64,000 nucleotides of DNA, taken from positions 18,341,607 through 18,405,606 of the forward strand of contig NC_092357.1 in the NCBI RefSeq assembly GCF_963676685.1, given 5' to 3'. Below the pieces are notes generated by a model. It saw nothing but the letters and a program-made list of their open reading frames with translations, was not told the origin of the DNA and did no database searches. The position numbers were made by a program, and so were the translations under genes. How positions within the stretch are numbered: position 1 is the first letter of the stretch; each line of letters starts with the position of its first letter. Below, in pieces: positions 20,801 to 35,800 of the stretch. This DNA comes from Mytilus edulis. Taxonomy: Eukaryota; Mollusca; Bivalvia; Mytilida; Mytilidae.

Positions 20801-23800
20801 GATTAAGAACCAATGCATTTATTATTAAACACTTAAAGCTGTAATTTGACTAATAAATACAGAATTGAATGCATATCAAACAATTGATAAGGTTTCATTA
20901 AAAAGATAACACACAAAACATACACAGGAGCAGTGTGAAAGTAGCCTGAGACTAACAATATATTTTGTAATTATAAAAAAATGTCAGGTGTTATTTAACA
21001 CAGATCAAATTGTCCTGTTATTTTTTTCCTACATGTTCTTTTCTAGCTTTAAGCAACCTCTGAAAATTTTGAGAAAAATGGAATATTTCTTACTCCGTAA
21101 AATTACCTGTAAAAAGAAAAACGGAAACAAAATAAAATTTAAAGTGTATGAAAAAAATAGGAAAAAAACAATTGTATTTACCATGTTTAAATGGATTTTA
21201 TTTAAAATACAACTAGATATTCTATCAGAAAATTTTGTTTAAGATCATCAACATGATCAAAAGACTATTCAAACTTTGCTTTGACATATTTTAAATGTGT
21301 CATTCCTTAGATGTGCCCTTGATTACATGGAGAATAGCCAAATTAAGATCTCTATTTGATAGTTATGGTATCATTTAAAAACCAAAGACATCTAGAGGTC
21401 AAACTACGGTACTCAACAAAAGACAAGCTGACTTGGTCTCTTTTAACATAGCTAAATTACCTAGATCTAAAAAAAAAAACCTGAGATACATGTATGATGA
21501 GAAATTTATCAGAGAATATTTATATAAAACTTTGAAAATGAAATCAAAAGTAAAAGTTTTAAAAGATTTGTTTATTTTTATTTTTGTTTCTGTTTCATTT
21601 ATACCAAACCTGAGCACAGAATTTTTTAATGATTTATGAAGTTTATTATATTCCAGTATAACTTGGTTGACTAACATATTCATGAGTTATGTCCCTTTTT
21701 GTTTGATTTTACACAGGTCTAGATTGTATTGCAAGTCATTTATATGGAATAAATCATATATATGGAATCAGTCATTTTCATTCTATTGAAATTGTGTTCA
21801 CCAAGATAAATATGAGTTTTCATGATGGATGTGCATTTAAGGCTGCCTTTTTTTAACATTGATTTGATCTTAAAATTTAAATTATATTTAATTGGGAAAG
21901 AAATTAAAGCAGTAAAATGCCATTTGATTTATATTATAATTAATTATAACCATACGTATCTTGTTTCATGTGTCATTTTTTAGCGAATTTGGTAAACATG
22001 TATTTCTGATGAATTTGTGTGAACAACTTAATTTTCCTGTATTTCCAAAAATATTAAGATTTACCCAACAGACCTAAAATATTTAAATGTCAATAAATAG
22101 GTCTTTGTTTATTTGTTTAAAAAAAATGAAACAAAATAAACAAAGTTTATTCAATAATCTAAACGACCTCTGTTCTATACATGTACATGTTACTATCCAA
22201 TCGAATCGTAATTTCAATGAATATACACAATAAAGGTGTCAAATTTTACTTACAGCACTATTTGTAACCTTTTGTCCTTTTTTATCCTTAATTTGTTTTC
22301 TGTATGGATCATTGGTGTTATTTTAACAGTTTTACAGTTCAATTGAGTTTAATATGTAAGGTAAAGAAGGTAAACATGCATATACAGGTGTATAATCCAA
22401 GTGGTATTTATTCAAAGGTTTTAATTATTATATGCATGTAATTTAAGCTGCATTTGTGTTCGCAGAAAAATATACCTTAATAAAATATACCAAAAACTTT
22501 GTGAATATTGATACACCCTAAAATATACAATATCATAAACTATTGATGTTTACCCCTGACCAAATGAGCTCTTATTTACATAATAAAAAGATTATTTTTT
22601 TTTAATTTATTAAAATTACTCAATATAAGATTGGAATTTTTGAGTTTTGTATATGATATGCCATAGTTTTGTTTTAATGTAGTTTCCACTGGACATTAAG
22701 CAGCTAACAGTCAATCAGTTTTAATGGCTGTTGAATTTAAAGTCTTTCATGGTCCTATACTCTTTTGACTCTTTCTTTGCTGTTTTCTTATCAAATATCA
22801 ATTTTGGGGGATTTTATTGAAAAGATATGAACCATTAATTTAAATGAACAAATATATATCAACTAACATGCTGACTTTGTCCATACCATGAAATCAAAAA
22901 TCCATTAAAAGTGGTACCCATTAAAAAATTTCTAAAAGCTTGAAATTAATTTTTGTATATATACATAATACAGTGCAATGTATTACCTGATATTTCTGTT
23001 TGCAGGTATTAGTTCCACTGTTATCCAATGACAGAAACCATGAATCTTGGCCACAAGTTGTTTCTGCTGATGTCTCCCGCCATTCTCAGAGACTTAAAAG
23101 TGATGTATATGTGGTGTCAGGACAAGCAAAGGGCAAAACCTTGCTGCCACTTCCTGTCGGTGCTGAGAAAGTAGATGCTGATGATGATAAGTATGTTATC
23201 ATAAATATGTCACATGACTTTTTCCAAAGAGCTTACTTGGATAACCTTATTAAGGACATAACTTAGAAATAAAGTGATAATTGTAATTATTATTGACCTT
23301 AAATCTTGTCCTTTTTCTTTTACTCTTGGGGTCGTTGTAGCTCAGGTTGAAGGCTAGTTGACATCTAGGATATAATTAGGGTATGAAATGGGTTATGGTT
23401 AAGTTCAGACATATATGATAAAGCTATGATATAGGTAATATAATAACCTCAGGACGCCAAAGTATTCCTTTCCCAAAAACTCATCAAAAGAAAGGTTCTA
23501 CATTCTTCATATCAAAGTCTCTGTAAAGTTGTAAGACTAGTGGTTAAAATCACCCTTTAAAACAAATTATCTCCCCTGTATATATATATAAAAAACCTAT
23601 AATATTGTATTGGTCAGTGTTTTTATTTGTGCAAGAATACAATAATTAATTAAGGAGAAAGGTTGGTGATACTGTTAATTAGCATTAGAGAAATTAGTCT
23701 TGACAAAGGTAAAAGAAGTTTCTCTTCTGGTCTAATATTGATAAAATGCAATTATGAAGGTCTGAAAATGAATTGGTTTTTTTTTCAGAGCGGACAGTAT

Positions 23801-26800
23801 TGACCGACAGCTTATCCATGCCATTGAGTCAGTAGTCATTGACTGGACACATCAGATTAGAGATGTTCTAAAGAAAGATTCAGCTCAGCCTTTATTAGAG
23901 GGTCTTAACCCAACACCATTTGTAGAAATAGAATTCTGGAAAAATAAATCCACCAATCTGGATTGCATCTATGATCAGGTAAAAGCTAAGTTATGCAGAC
24001 CCAGTTATGCTAGCCATACTAAAAAGTACTTCAGCTCAGATCATTATCAAAATTTTACTGTTTTTGATTTCATAAATTTGATAAGTTTCCAAAAGACCAA
24101 TGTTCCAATACAACAAAAAGTCATTAGTTAACATAAAATTGTGACAACACTGTTATGTTGTTAAATTTTTTATACCAGAGATATTAATATCAAATTTATA
24201 CACACAGAAAAAGTGCAGATTGAACAATTAACAGAGCATATATATACATGTATTCTCATTTTTTGACTTTATTGATGAATTTCAGATTAACACCAAAAGT
24301 TATACTTGACTTAAATAACAGACATACATAAATTTTATTTGTTATTGACTACTGTTATGGACAACTGGACATATTTATATCTGTTATGGACAACTGGACA
24401 TATTTATATCTGTTATGGACAACTGGACATATTTATATTTGTTAAGGACAACTGGACATATTTATATCTGTTATGGACAACTGGACATATTTATATTTGT
24501 TAAGGACAACTGGACATATTTATATCTGTTATGGACAACTGGACATATTTATATCTGTTATGGACAACTGGACATATTTATATCTGTTAAGGACAACTGG
24601 ACATATTTATATCTGTTATGGACAACTGGACATATTTATATTTGTTAAGGACAACTGGACATATTTATATCTGTTATGGACAACTGGACATATTTATATT
24701 TGTTAAGGACAACTGGACATATTTATATCTGTTATGGACAACTGGACATATTTATATCTGTTATGGACAACTGGACATATTTATATTTGTGATGGACAAC
24801 TGGACATATTTATATCTGTTATGGACAACTGGACATATTTATATTTGTTAAGGACAACTGGACATATTTATATCTGTTATGGACAACTGGACATATTTAT
24901 ATCTGTTATGGACAACTGGACATATTTATATTTGTTAAGGACAACTGGACATATTTATATCTGTTATGGACAACTGGACATATTTATATTTGTTAAGGAC
25001 AACTGGACATATTTATATCTGTTATGGACAACTGGACATATTTATATCTGTTATGGACAACTGGACATATTTATATTTGTGATGGACAACTGGACATATT
25101 TATATTCATTTTGAGTCTTTTCTTAGCTGAAATTTGTCTTGTTAAGGGAGACAATCCATGTGTTGTTATATGTGTACCCAACTTTAAATGAGTCTTGTAT
25201 GCTGATGCCTTAATCCAATTTGAAAAATGTTTGATTTCACATTTCAAATACGTTATATGTCTTATCCTTTGTTCTATGACACATAAGATTCTGTATATGT
25301 TCGTCACATAAGATTCTGTATACGTTCCTCACATAAGATTCTGTATACATTCCTCACATAAGATTCTGTATACGTTCCTCACATAAGATTCTGTATACGT
25401 TCGTCACATAAGATTCTGTATACATTCCTCACATAAGATTCTGTATATGTTCCTCACATAAGATTCTGTATACGTTCGTCACATAAGATTCTGTATACGT
25501 TCGTCACATAAGATTCTGTATACGTTCGTCACATGAGCTTCTGTATACGTTCGTCACATAAGATTCTGTATACGTTCGTCACATAAGATTCTGTATACGT
25601 TCGTCACATAAGATTCTGTATACGTTCGTCACATAAGATTCTGTATACGTTCGTCACATAAGATTCTGTATAAGTTTGGGTGCTTCTGGATGTCAGTAAT
25701 AATTTAATATGTGTTTGTAGCTGAGAGATCCAAAAGTAAGAAAGATGGCTGAAGTATTGGAGAGGACACAGAGCAGTTATTTTCCAGTGTTCAAAGATAT
25801 CTTCAGAGATGTTGTAGCAGGTTTGTATTCCAACTCATTAATATTCCATCTTTGTCTACCCTTTTCTCCATGGATTTTTTTTTTAACGTACTTGATTCGC
25901 ATAGGATTTTTTGATAAAAAGATCATCAGGTTTAAAGTATTAATGCATTGTGAAAACCAATATTTCATCAATGATGTTCAAGTCAGATACTCTCATGCAT
26001 ATCCTTTTCATATTGGATACAATTTATAAGTATGATGCAGACATTTTGTAGTCAAAGAGTTTCAACTGAGGTACTACACAGGCGTCAAAAGGCGTCATTA
26101 TGGAGAAAAGGGGTGGTGTCAAAAGGCGTAATTATGGAGGATAGGGTTAAGCTTTTATTACAAAGAGATTTACTAGAAACATTTTGTGACAATTTCCATA
26201 TTAATTGGATAATTTGACTTAACTTACCAATTATGACATGGATAGAATTTGGTGTCATCAACCATTAGAACTAAGACTTACAAAATAATTGCATTTTTGT
26301 TTTTAATTATTAATATTAGCAAGAATGTGTCATTATAACAACAACCCGACCAAAGAACAGAAAACAGCCCTCTGCCGAGAGCTGATATTCAAGCTATAAT
26401 GTAACAGAATAAAAAAAAAGAAAATGGCTTTATTCTTTTTATAGTCCTTTGTTAAAAAATTGAATAACACTCAGTTGTGGATAAATCTCTTTCACCACAT
26501 ATAAAACATTGCTAGATTTGTTCAATTGAACGAATGACTTTGCAAGCATTTCATTGATTTGTACTGTACATAAAAACATGACTGCTGCATTGTTACCGGA
26601 TGTAATTACCTAATATTATCAAGTACTGCGGATTCATTTATTTTCGTGGGTATCAATTTTCGTGGATTGAGGAAACATTGCATATTCGTGGATACTTGAA
26701 TTCATGGTTTCCCGATTTCTGTGTACAAAGCCTATCGAAAATTTGTAATTCGTTGAACATATGAATTCGTGGTTCGCCTAGCTGTACCCATGAAACCCAC

Positions 26801-29800
26801 GAAAATTGGTATCCAACGAATAATAATGAATCCACAGTACCACATCCTGTCCTATATAAAAAATATTAGGCAGTAGGATCAAAAGAAATAAGAGAAAATG
26901 GCCAATGAATTACAATACTATTCATTTTATTGACTTTTATTTATACATTTACAGCACTTGAAGAGGCCAAGGACATCAACATTTACCTGAGACCAGCAAG
27001 ACATCACTTTGAGGACTATGAACAGTCTGAGTTTGATGATAGTGGTCCATTAATGGCCCCTATGATGCACACAGTGTGTTTGATATGGGTCCATTCTCAG
27101 TACTACAATACTCCAGCTAGAATTATTGTCCTACTTCAGGAAATGTGTAACATGATTATCAACCATGTAATTATATTATTACTTTGTCATTTTACAGTCA
27201 ATCAAATTAATGAAACTTTATATTGCCATATAAACCAACTTATATGATTTGTGACAAAAACAACATTAACATAATGGCAAGAAAAAAGCATGAATAATCA
27301 TGAAAGTTTTATATAAAGTTGTTCATATAAAAATTAGAATAGGTGATAGATTGACAATGAAACAACTATCTTTCAGAGAACTTATGATATAGATGTGATT
27401 GTTGATGTTAGAATCTATAGATCACCAATATACATACCTATTGAAAAAAGATATTAAATGCAAAAAATATTTAAAGTGCAGTTATATAATGAAAATAATG
27501 TGTATGGCCATATAAGATTAAAGAAAAAAATTATTCTTTAGCACTAAAGATAAAAAATAATCAAAAGAAGGCTTATATTCTGTAACAACAATTAGTTTTT
27601 GTCGAGCCTGCAACTTTTGTTGCAGAAAGCTCGACAAAGGGATAGTGATCCGACGGCGGCGGCGGTGGTGTTACCTCACTTCTTAAAAGCTATATATTTT
27701 AGAAGGTGGAAGACCTGGATGCTTCATATTTTGTATATAGATGCCTCATGTTACGAAGTTTCCGTCAGTCACATGTCCAATGTCCTTGACCTCATTTTCA
27801 TGGTTCAGTGACCACTTGAAAAAAAAGTTCAGAATTTTTGTAACGTTGAATTCTCTCTTATTATAAGTAATAGGATAACTATATTTGGTATGTGCCTACC
27901 TTGCAAGGTCCTCATGCCCGTCAGACAGTTTTCACTTGACCTCGACCTCATTTCATGGATCAGTGAACAAGGTTAAGTTTTGGTGGTCAAGTCCATATCT
28001 CAGATACTATAAGCAATAGGGCTAGTATATTTGGTGTATGGAAGGACTGGAAGGTGTACATGTCCAACTGGCAGGTGTCATCTGACCTTGACCTCATTTT
28101 CATGGTTCAGTGGTTATAGTTCAGTTTTGTGTTTTGGTCTGTTTTTCTCATACTTTATGCAATATAGGTCTACTATATTTGTTGTATGGAATGATTGTAA
28201 GGTGTACATGTCTAGCGGGCAGATGTCATCTGACCTTGACCTCATTTTCATGGTTCAGTGGTCAAAGTTAAGTTTTTAAGTTTTGATCTTTTTATCTTAT
28301 ATTATATGCCAAAGGTCAATTATATTTGGTGTATGGAAATATATTATGATCTTTATGTCAGTCCCGCAGGTTTTATTTGACCATGACCTCAATTGCGTTC
28401 ATTGGACAGTGTTAAGTTTTTGTGTTTTGGTCTATTTTTCTTAAACTATAAATAATAGGTCAACTATATTTGTTGTATGGAAGCATTGTTAGCTGTACAT
28501 GTCTGCCTGGCATGGTTCATCTGACCTTGACCTCATTTTCATGGTTCATTGGTCTTTGTTTAACTATCTTGTTTAATGTTAAGTTTATGTGACAGTTGTA
28601 ATAACGCTTTATACTTAGGACTTTCAACATAATATCTATCAATGATTAGTAAAGAAGGCGAGACATTTCAGTGTGTGCACTCTTGTAAGAATTTTCAAGG
28701 AAAACTCTTAAAGACAAAAGAAAAAAAAGAAAAGACAATAAATATCAATAACTGAAAAAAATCATTTATTGGGTAAAACTTCGCAGTTCGAACTTTAAAA
28801 AAAAAATAGATACAACAACAACAGCAAAATATAACTTATGTTATATATTCTTTTTCTAGGCTAGAAATTTCTTGGAGCCAACAGAATTGTTTAAAGGTGA
28901 GCTAGAAGAGACCATTGGCAAGGTCAGGAAATCTGTGGAGGTGCTCCATATTTATAAGGAGACATATGAAGATCACAAGAACAAACTGAAGTCTTACTTT
29001 GGTGAAGGGGAAGAACCTAGAGAGTGGGAGTTTACCCCTAAACTGGTGTTTGCCAGATATGACAAGTTTAAAGAGAGAGTCGAAACTGTTTTGGTAAGGC
29101 AATATATAAAGAATGATCTGTAGATATTTATAGGAACAATACATACTATAAATTCAGAAATTATTGTTTGATTTAAATCTTTGCTATATTGACAAAAATT
29201 CTGTTTAATTCATATAAACATATGCAACTTTTAAAATTATTGCAATAAAAAAAAGTCTGTTACCCATTTATTATTCTGTTTCCGATTTATTATTTTGGAT
29301 ATGTTACTGAGGTTCTTTATTCCATGTGCAATGTGTATTACAGGTTCAATGTTGGGAATTTTGGATAGGCTTCTTTTTTTATATAATGTGTATTACAGGT
29401 TCAATCTTGGGAATTTTGGATAGGCTTCTTTTTTTATATAATGTGTATTACAGGTTCAATCTTGGGAATTTTGGATAGGCTTCTTTTTTTATATAATGTG
29501 TATTCATTTATTTTCGTGGGTATCTATTTTCATGGATACATTAACTATTGCATTTTTGTGTATTTAATTTCGTTGTTTTGCTAAAAGTCTGCATATCAGC
29601 ATATAAGTCTAATGGAACGTTTGTATTTCATTGAAAATTTGAATTCGTCATTCTCCTTTACCCACGAAATCTACAAAAATTGATATCCCACGAATAATAA
29701 TGAATCCACAGTTATTATAAGAAAATCCATAATTATGAAATGAAACATATTGATATTTAACCATTATTGAATACATGAATACATGTAATGAAAAAAAAAA

Positions 29801-32800
29801 TGGAAAGAAATGTCTTTTTTTAAATTTCTTTTTGTCTCAATAATGAAAAAAAGTGCGGACTATACACGACCACATACGGTAACAAAATAATGTTTATTCC
29901 ATAGGAACTGATGGAAACAGCTCAAGAGTTTCTGAAGCTAGAGAAAGTAGAACTTGGTGGAGTTAAAGGAAAAGTGCTGAGTCAACAAGTTGTACAGTTG
30001 TTTGAGGAGTTCAATGCAGTCTACAGTACTTTCACAACCAGGAGTTATGATTCACTGGACCCTAGTAATCCAGTACGTTTTTATTTATGATCATGTGATT
30101 GTCTTCTCATTATTTATCAATTTTTCCCTCTATTTATCAAGTTTCAACTAATTTCACAGAAATTTTTTATTTGATAGTTTGTTTCAATTTTGTTCTAATT
30201 TTGGCTTTTACATGTATCTTATTTATTAATTTGTAAAAACTGTAAAATTTAAAAAAAAAAGTGAAGATGCATGAAAACCAAAAAGTGTAACGAACAAGAT
30301 TTGAAATAAAGGTAAATATAAAAAAGAAGAGACTGCATATATTGAGGTATGCTAAGAACCTTCACTGGTCAATATTTTGAAATGTTAATGATAAAAAGTG
30401 TAATCAAATCTATTGGTTTATATACATATTCAATTTGCTTGTGAAAAAAATCTTCGATAAAGACCTATTTCATATGCCTTTTGTAAGCCATTTTAATTTT
30501 TGCACTGTGTTTTTTCTTTTTATCACTGTTTACTGGCTTTAATTTTTATTCTTTTTTCAGTCTATTCAGCCAAATAAATAGTTTTACGTTACAATTCCAA
30601 ATAGTTATTGAAACTCACCAGCATTTTCCTCAATTTTCAGGACAAATGTTCTTATAATAACATAATAATGTTAAAAAATCCAGACAATTTGCCATAAATG
30701 TAAAACTTTTTATTTGGCAAGAAAACATTATTTTCCAACACCCTATGCTTTTGTTTGTCTGTACTTACATACTTAGTGATAAATCTTTCAGGCATTAGAT
30801 AAGGTAAGAATGCTGACTTGGCACCTAACTCAGTGGTGTACCGTGATCAGGAGTAATAAGCTAGAAAATTAACAAACGGTGCCATCTACTTTTGATGCTT
30901 TCAAATGTTTTATGAACCTAGCTTCTCAGAATGTTTGTAAAGAGTGTATCTGACTGTTATTTTGATAACAAATTAAGAATATAAATTGCTAAAGATTTAC
31001 AACCCAAGCTATAGATATATGCTTTCTCTGAAAGACAGTTTGAATTCCTTCCGTAGTAGATTTTGTTTTCCTGCAATATTTATATGTAAAAATTGCATGG
31101 TTTTTGTCTTGTGTAATGCTTTAAATATCATATACCTGTTGTTGTGTTTTTTGTAAGTGTGGTAATATGCTTGAAAACTAATGTGTTGAAATTTATTTTT
31201 TGTGTATCAATCCTAATTAGCAGCAAAAAACTGTTCCATGTTTTAAGCTTTTTTCCATTGTGAACCTTCCATTTTCATGTAGCAACTTTTAAAAGCAGCA
31301 CCTGAATAATAAGCCAATATTTACTATGTAGTATTTAGTGGTCTTGTTGTCTTTTGTCATCTGATTTTTCATGCCTTGACGTTGTCAGTTTCATTCAACT
31401 CATAGCTTTCGACTGACCCTTACTGACCCTTTATATTTTGTGTCCTTTTGTTCTCTCACCATTTATTTGAGGTTGGAACATATCTACTCTATCAGGCATT
31501 TTAACAGGATCCCCATTGGGGTGACTGGGGTATAGAAATATGGTCACTTGGTCTTCTCCCAACCGGCAGTAAAACGCAACAATAAATCAGTCATTTTAAC
31601 AGGAGGATGTACTCTTTCTTCATTTCGTTTTATAATCAGTTAACTCAAGTTTTGTGTTGTTTATTCTAATCAGAAAACTTTTATATAAAATATATATGTC
31701 AATTCTAGTTGTAAGATCAAGTGTCCACAATGTAGTGATCACTTTATCAAGAAAGGTAAGGACAAATTGGTTTTACTATTTATATACAGTAGAATCTTGA
31801 TTGTTTGAAATGAAATTTTCTTGTGCCAAAAAAATTTAATTTTCATTGTTTTTCGTTCCCAGAAGTTGTACAAATTGTTATCAGTAATTTGCAGTTATAA
31901 ATCAAAAGAATTTTCATTGCACTTTTATGTAATTTTAATTCAACTTATGTTGACTGTTAAATATTGAGAATTATTGATGAAAATGACCGGACACAAAAAC
32001 AAACCAAACAAGCAATCCAAGTTCAAATATGAGGTTCAACTGTATTTAAATGTTTGAAACCATTACTAGGGGATACATATGTATATCTGTAGGGAGTAGA
32101 AATGAATTAACTGCTAGATATTCTGGTATTAGTATCTTGTATATCATAGTCGCCATCTCCAAGTCTAATCTGTCTGAAAACCAGAAATGAGAAAAAAAAT
32201 ACAGCATAATGCACACCTCTACAATTGAAAATCAAAAACCGTCTATAGCTGTGTATAATATGCACCCCCCTACATACCTTATTTTGGGGGTTAAAAATGC
32301 GTACTATACATAACTAAAGCTGATGGTAAAATAACCTTTAGAAATTTTTGATTCTCTAACGAATAATCAAGACCCTTAATCACTCTCATATGTGTTGGCG
32401 TACGTGTGTTGGCAAATGGCAACTATGATACATTATCAGTACGGCCTCTGTTCAACTAGAAATAGAATGTAAGGTGATAAAAATATCTAACTTGTAGGTA
32501 GCAAAGATGTTCAAATCTGCCATATATCACTTTTTTCATCATTTCAATACTTAAGAAGGACAGATAACTCCGTGCTCATCTATTTTGTTTTCATTGATAC
32601 ACCCTTGTGAATAAAGAAATGCCATCAAAATTGGTTTCAAATGACTGAGTTCCTGCAATCATTATTTAACCTATCACGAATTCATTTTATTTCTTATCTC
32701 TTTAAAACCATACATGATTTTCTTTTCATGTGCAGTTTATTTTTGTACCTTTTATGGTATTTTGAACTTTATTTTCATTAAATATGAAAAATAAGGGAGA

Positions 32801-35800
32801 TTTTAATTTAGAAAGTAGTGAACCATTTGACTTTCTAATTATTAGAACTTTATTGGATTGATAGATTCATGCCTTATAGTTACTAGTTTTGTATTGTTTA
32901 TTTTATACTGTAAAACTAGAGAAAATATAGCTACCTTAAGAGAGTATAATCAGGAAATCACATAACAATAACAAAAACACACATTTAGTTTTCTGTTTTT
33001 TTAGTAGATTATTTTTTTTTTTGCATGGTTAGTTTTCATAATGTTTGAATTTGAAACATTCATAGAAGGCAAATGCATGTAATCTTTAGTTATGATAAAA
33101 ATATTTAGGCATCACAATTTAATGAAATATTGTACCTTACACAGGACATTTTTCATTAATTCTATATTATATATGCTACATGAGATATACTATAACATAA
33201 TAAGCATGAATGCATGTAATCTGTATAAATAAGAATCTGTAGCTAGATTTTACCCTTATCATCATTATTTTTCACAAATTTTGTCTGCTTCTCTGTATAG
33301 AATTTCATTTCTTTACACTAGATCCAAATAGAAGTTCCTAATTTATTGTACTTAATACTGATTTTAACTTTTCAAGGATTTAAGAAAATGAAAACTATAA
33401 AGAAAATGTCTGATGTTTACAAATTTGGTATATACCTTCAACTCTTTTGATGAATTTGAACAGAATTGAAGATTTTGTCTTATTTTAATTCTTTCACCTC
33501 TTACTTATAATCATGATATTCTTTTTGTACAGGATTTTCTTGAAGATTATAGCCGATTCCAAGAGAAGATAGGTGACTTTGACCGTAGACTAGCCACAGT
33601 CGTCTGCCAAGCATTTGATGACTGTTCAACCTCAGAATCTATCTTCAAGGTATGAATGAATATTCCTGCTGTATGTAAAAATTGATCTTAAAGTTCACAT
33701 AATATATTATACAGCTATCCACATAAATTTCTAGGTGCACGGTATAAAATTTGCCATTTTAAGGACACTAAAGAATTTTGATTTAAATTTTGAAAAATAT
33801 ATAATATTTTGAAATTTTGAAAAGTTGGCAGGTAAGCTTCACAGGTGCAATTTAAGCCTACTTTTCTTCAACTAACATGTCTTTTAAAACGAAAACAAAA
33901 TAATGTTTTTGATCTTTTATTTTAGTTATTGGATATTTTGGGTACCCTTTTGGAGCGTCCATTGATCAAGACAGATTTTGAGTCTAAATACCCAATTATA
34001 ATAGATATGATGAACAATGACTTAGATACTGCCAAGGCTATCTATGATGCACAAGTCGCCATAAAGAAAGGCAAAGGAAAAGCTGGTTTACATAAGAACA
34101 TGCCTAAAGTGTCTGGTAGTTTGAGATGGTCTCATGAACTCAGAGAGAGGATTTCTATTCCCATGAAAGATTTCAAATCTATAGATCACGCGTAAGTTTA
34201 TATTATATCAAGCATTTTATTAAAAACGGTTATTCCATTCAAGTACAATGTATTGGGATATCATGATTGGAATGCATTTTAGACAAATACCATGTATGTC
34301 ATTATATTATATTGATAGCCTTCTAGCCTTTCAGGCTTTTATGGAAAAATTTAAGCTTTATTTTAAAATGAGTTTATTAAATAAATTTGAACTTAAAACA
34401 AATGTTTTTTTTAAAGAATTTGTGGGTTGATTTCAAAGATATGAAGTATTTTTTAAGAGGGTGGTAAAGGGTTATTTTCGTGCAACGTTTTCGGCCTTTT
34501 TATTTCACGTATTTTCGTGTTTTAACGTGTTATTTCTCGTGTTCTCGTGTTTGGCTTGATTTGCATGCTTCGTGTTTCCCCTTATTTATTTTCCGTGCTT
34601 CGTGTCAGTGCTCTTAATTTCTTGTGCAGGTCCGGAATTTGATTAAAAAGTCAGTGTGTTATAATACCTTCTGAAACTTCACGTCTTGTGTAAACTTATA
34701 GAAATTGATGTATATATTGTTACCATTCTACTTTTGCTTTTGCAATATGTATGGTATTAATGAAGTCCATCAAATTGCTAGTCTATGAATTCAATTTTTT
34801 ATCAAGTAAGATGCAAGTAGCGGACGCTAAAAAGAGACCGCAAGGTCTTCAATGTTCATTACTAATGGCTGCATGATCTACAAGAACGACTGGATATAAC
34901 TTCTGGTACTTGTTTCCTTCATATTAACGATCTTATTTATCGTGCTTCGTTTTCCCCGATTTTTATTTTTCGTGCTACGTTTTTGCGATTTTTATTTCAT
35001 GTGTTTCCGTGTTCAGTACCCCCCTTTACCACCCTCTTTTAACATTGTAAAGGTATATTCAAACATTGACTTATTTTTTTTTTCAGATGTATGCAAGGTG
35101 AAGATGCAAAATTAGTTTATACCAAGTTTGAAGAAATGTTAGGACTTTTGAATGGGTAGGTGTTTTGTCAAATATTTTTTTATATGATAGAAAAACAAAG
35201 GATATTGGCTGTCTTTCTATGACACAAAATCCATACATGCACAACAAAAGAACATTAAAAAAGCATAGGAACAGAGCTTTTATTGCTGTTCTTCATCTCA
35301 AAGTCACAGTGGGGCCTTCAACACAGAACAAAAAACCTCACCTATGTATTATTATAATTAATATATGCTATTGCTTATAACACCTTATCACTTAGTCTAT
35401 CGTGACAATATATCAAAAAAGTTTTCTAAAAATTTTGACATCACACAATAAAATGTCTGATATGACAAGGTTAAAGTGATTGTTGTTTGACATGATAGGT
35501 CAAGTGCTCAAAATCTTTAGTCAAGTGTCACAGAATTGCCATATTATGACGTGGGAAAATCATACACATTGTAAAACATACAGTGATCAAATGACATTAT
35601 AAAAAAAAATCTGCTTTTCTTTGAAGAATTTTCAGTTTATTTTAAGAAAATAAACATTAAAGTAATTTTGTTTGTTTGTCGATTTTAAGTTAAAATACAA
35701 AATTGCCAAATAAAAAATCTGTCAAATGCTGAGGAAACTTTTCCTTGACTTTTAATCATACTGGATTTTTTTTTTTTTATTTTAGTTGGGACGCTGAAGT

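Larger units (their letters stand above)
17893..23005. other. intron 1, repeats only
   Basis: A 5.1-kb intron. It holds a family A repeat (18085-18200), a tRNA-derived SINE with target-site duplications (18889-19160), C-runs near 19723 and 20647, and otherwise AT-rich sequence. Frames inside it have no domain. Confidence 0.7.
30073..33532. other. intron 7
   Basis: A 3.5-kb AT-rich intron. It includes the candidate microexon at 30792-30803 and a short insertion flanked by 19-bp direct repeats at 31491-31604. No other coding signal. Confidence 0.65.

Noticed and set aside
24415..25114. Several 77-126 codon frames with [10 protein letters not shown] repeats
   Set aside because: They are translations of the 29-bp minisatellite in different frames; the array lies in an intron and has no codon-level constraint.
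25280..25675. Regular short repeats resembling a CRISPR array
   Set aside because: Units are contiguous with no unique spacers, and the context is a eukaryotic intron.
27599..28279. Short plus-strand frames with [14 protein letters not shown] ends
   Set aside because: They recur with each tandem unit of a dispersed non-coding repeat.
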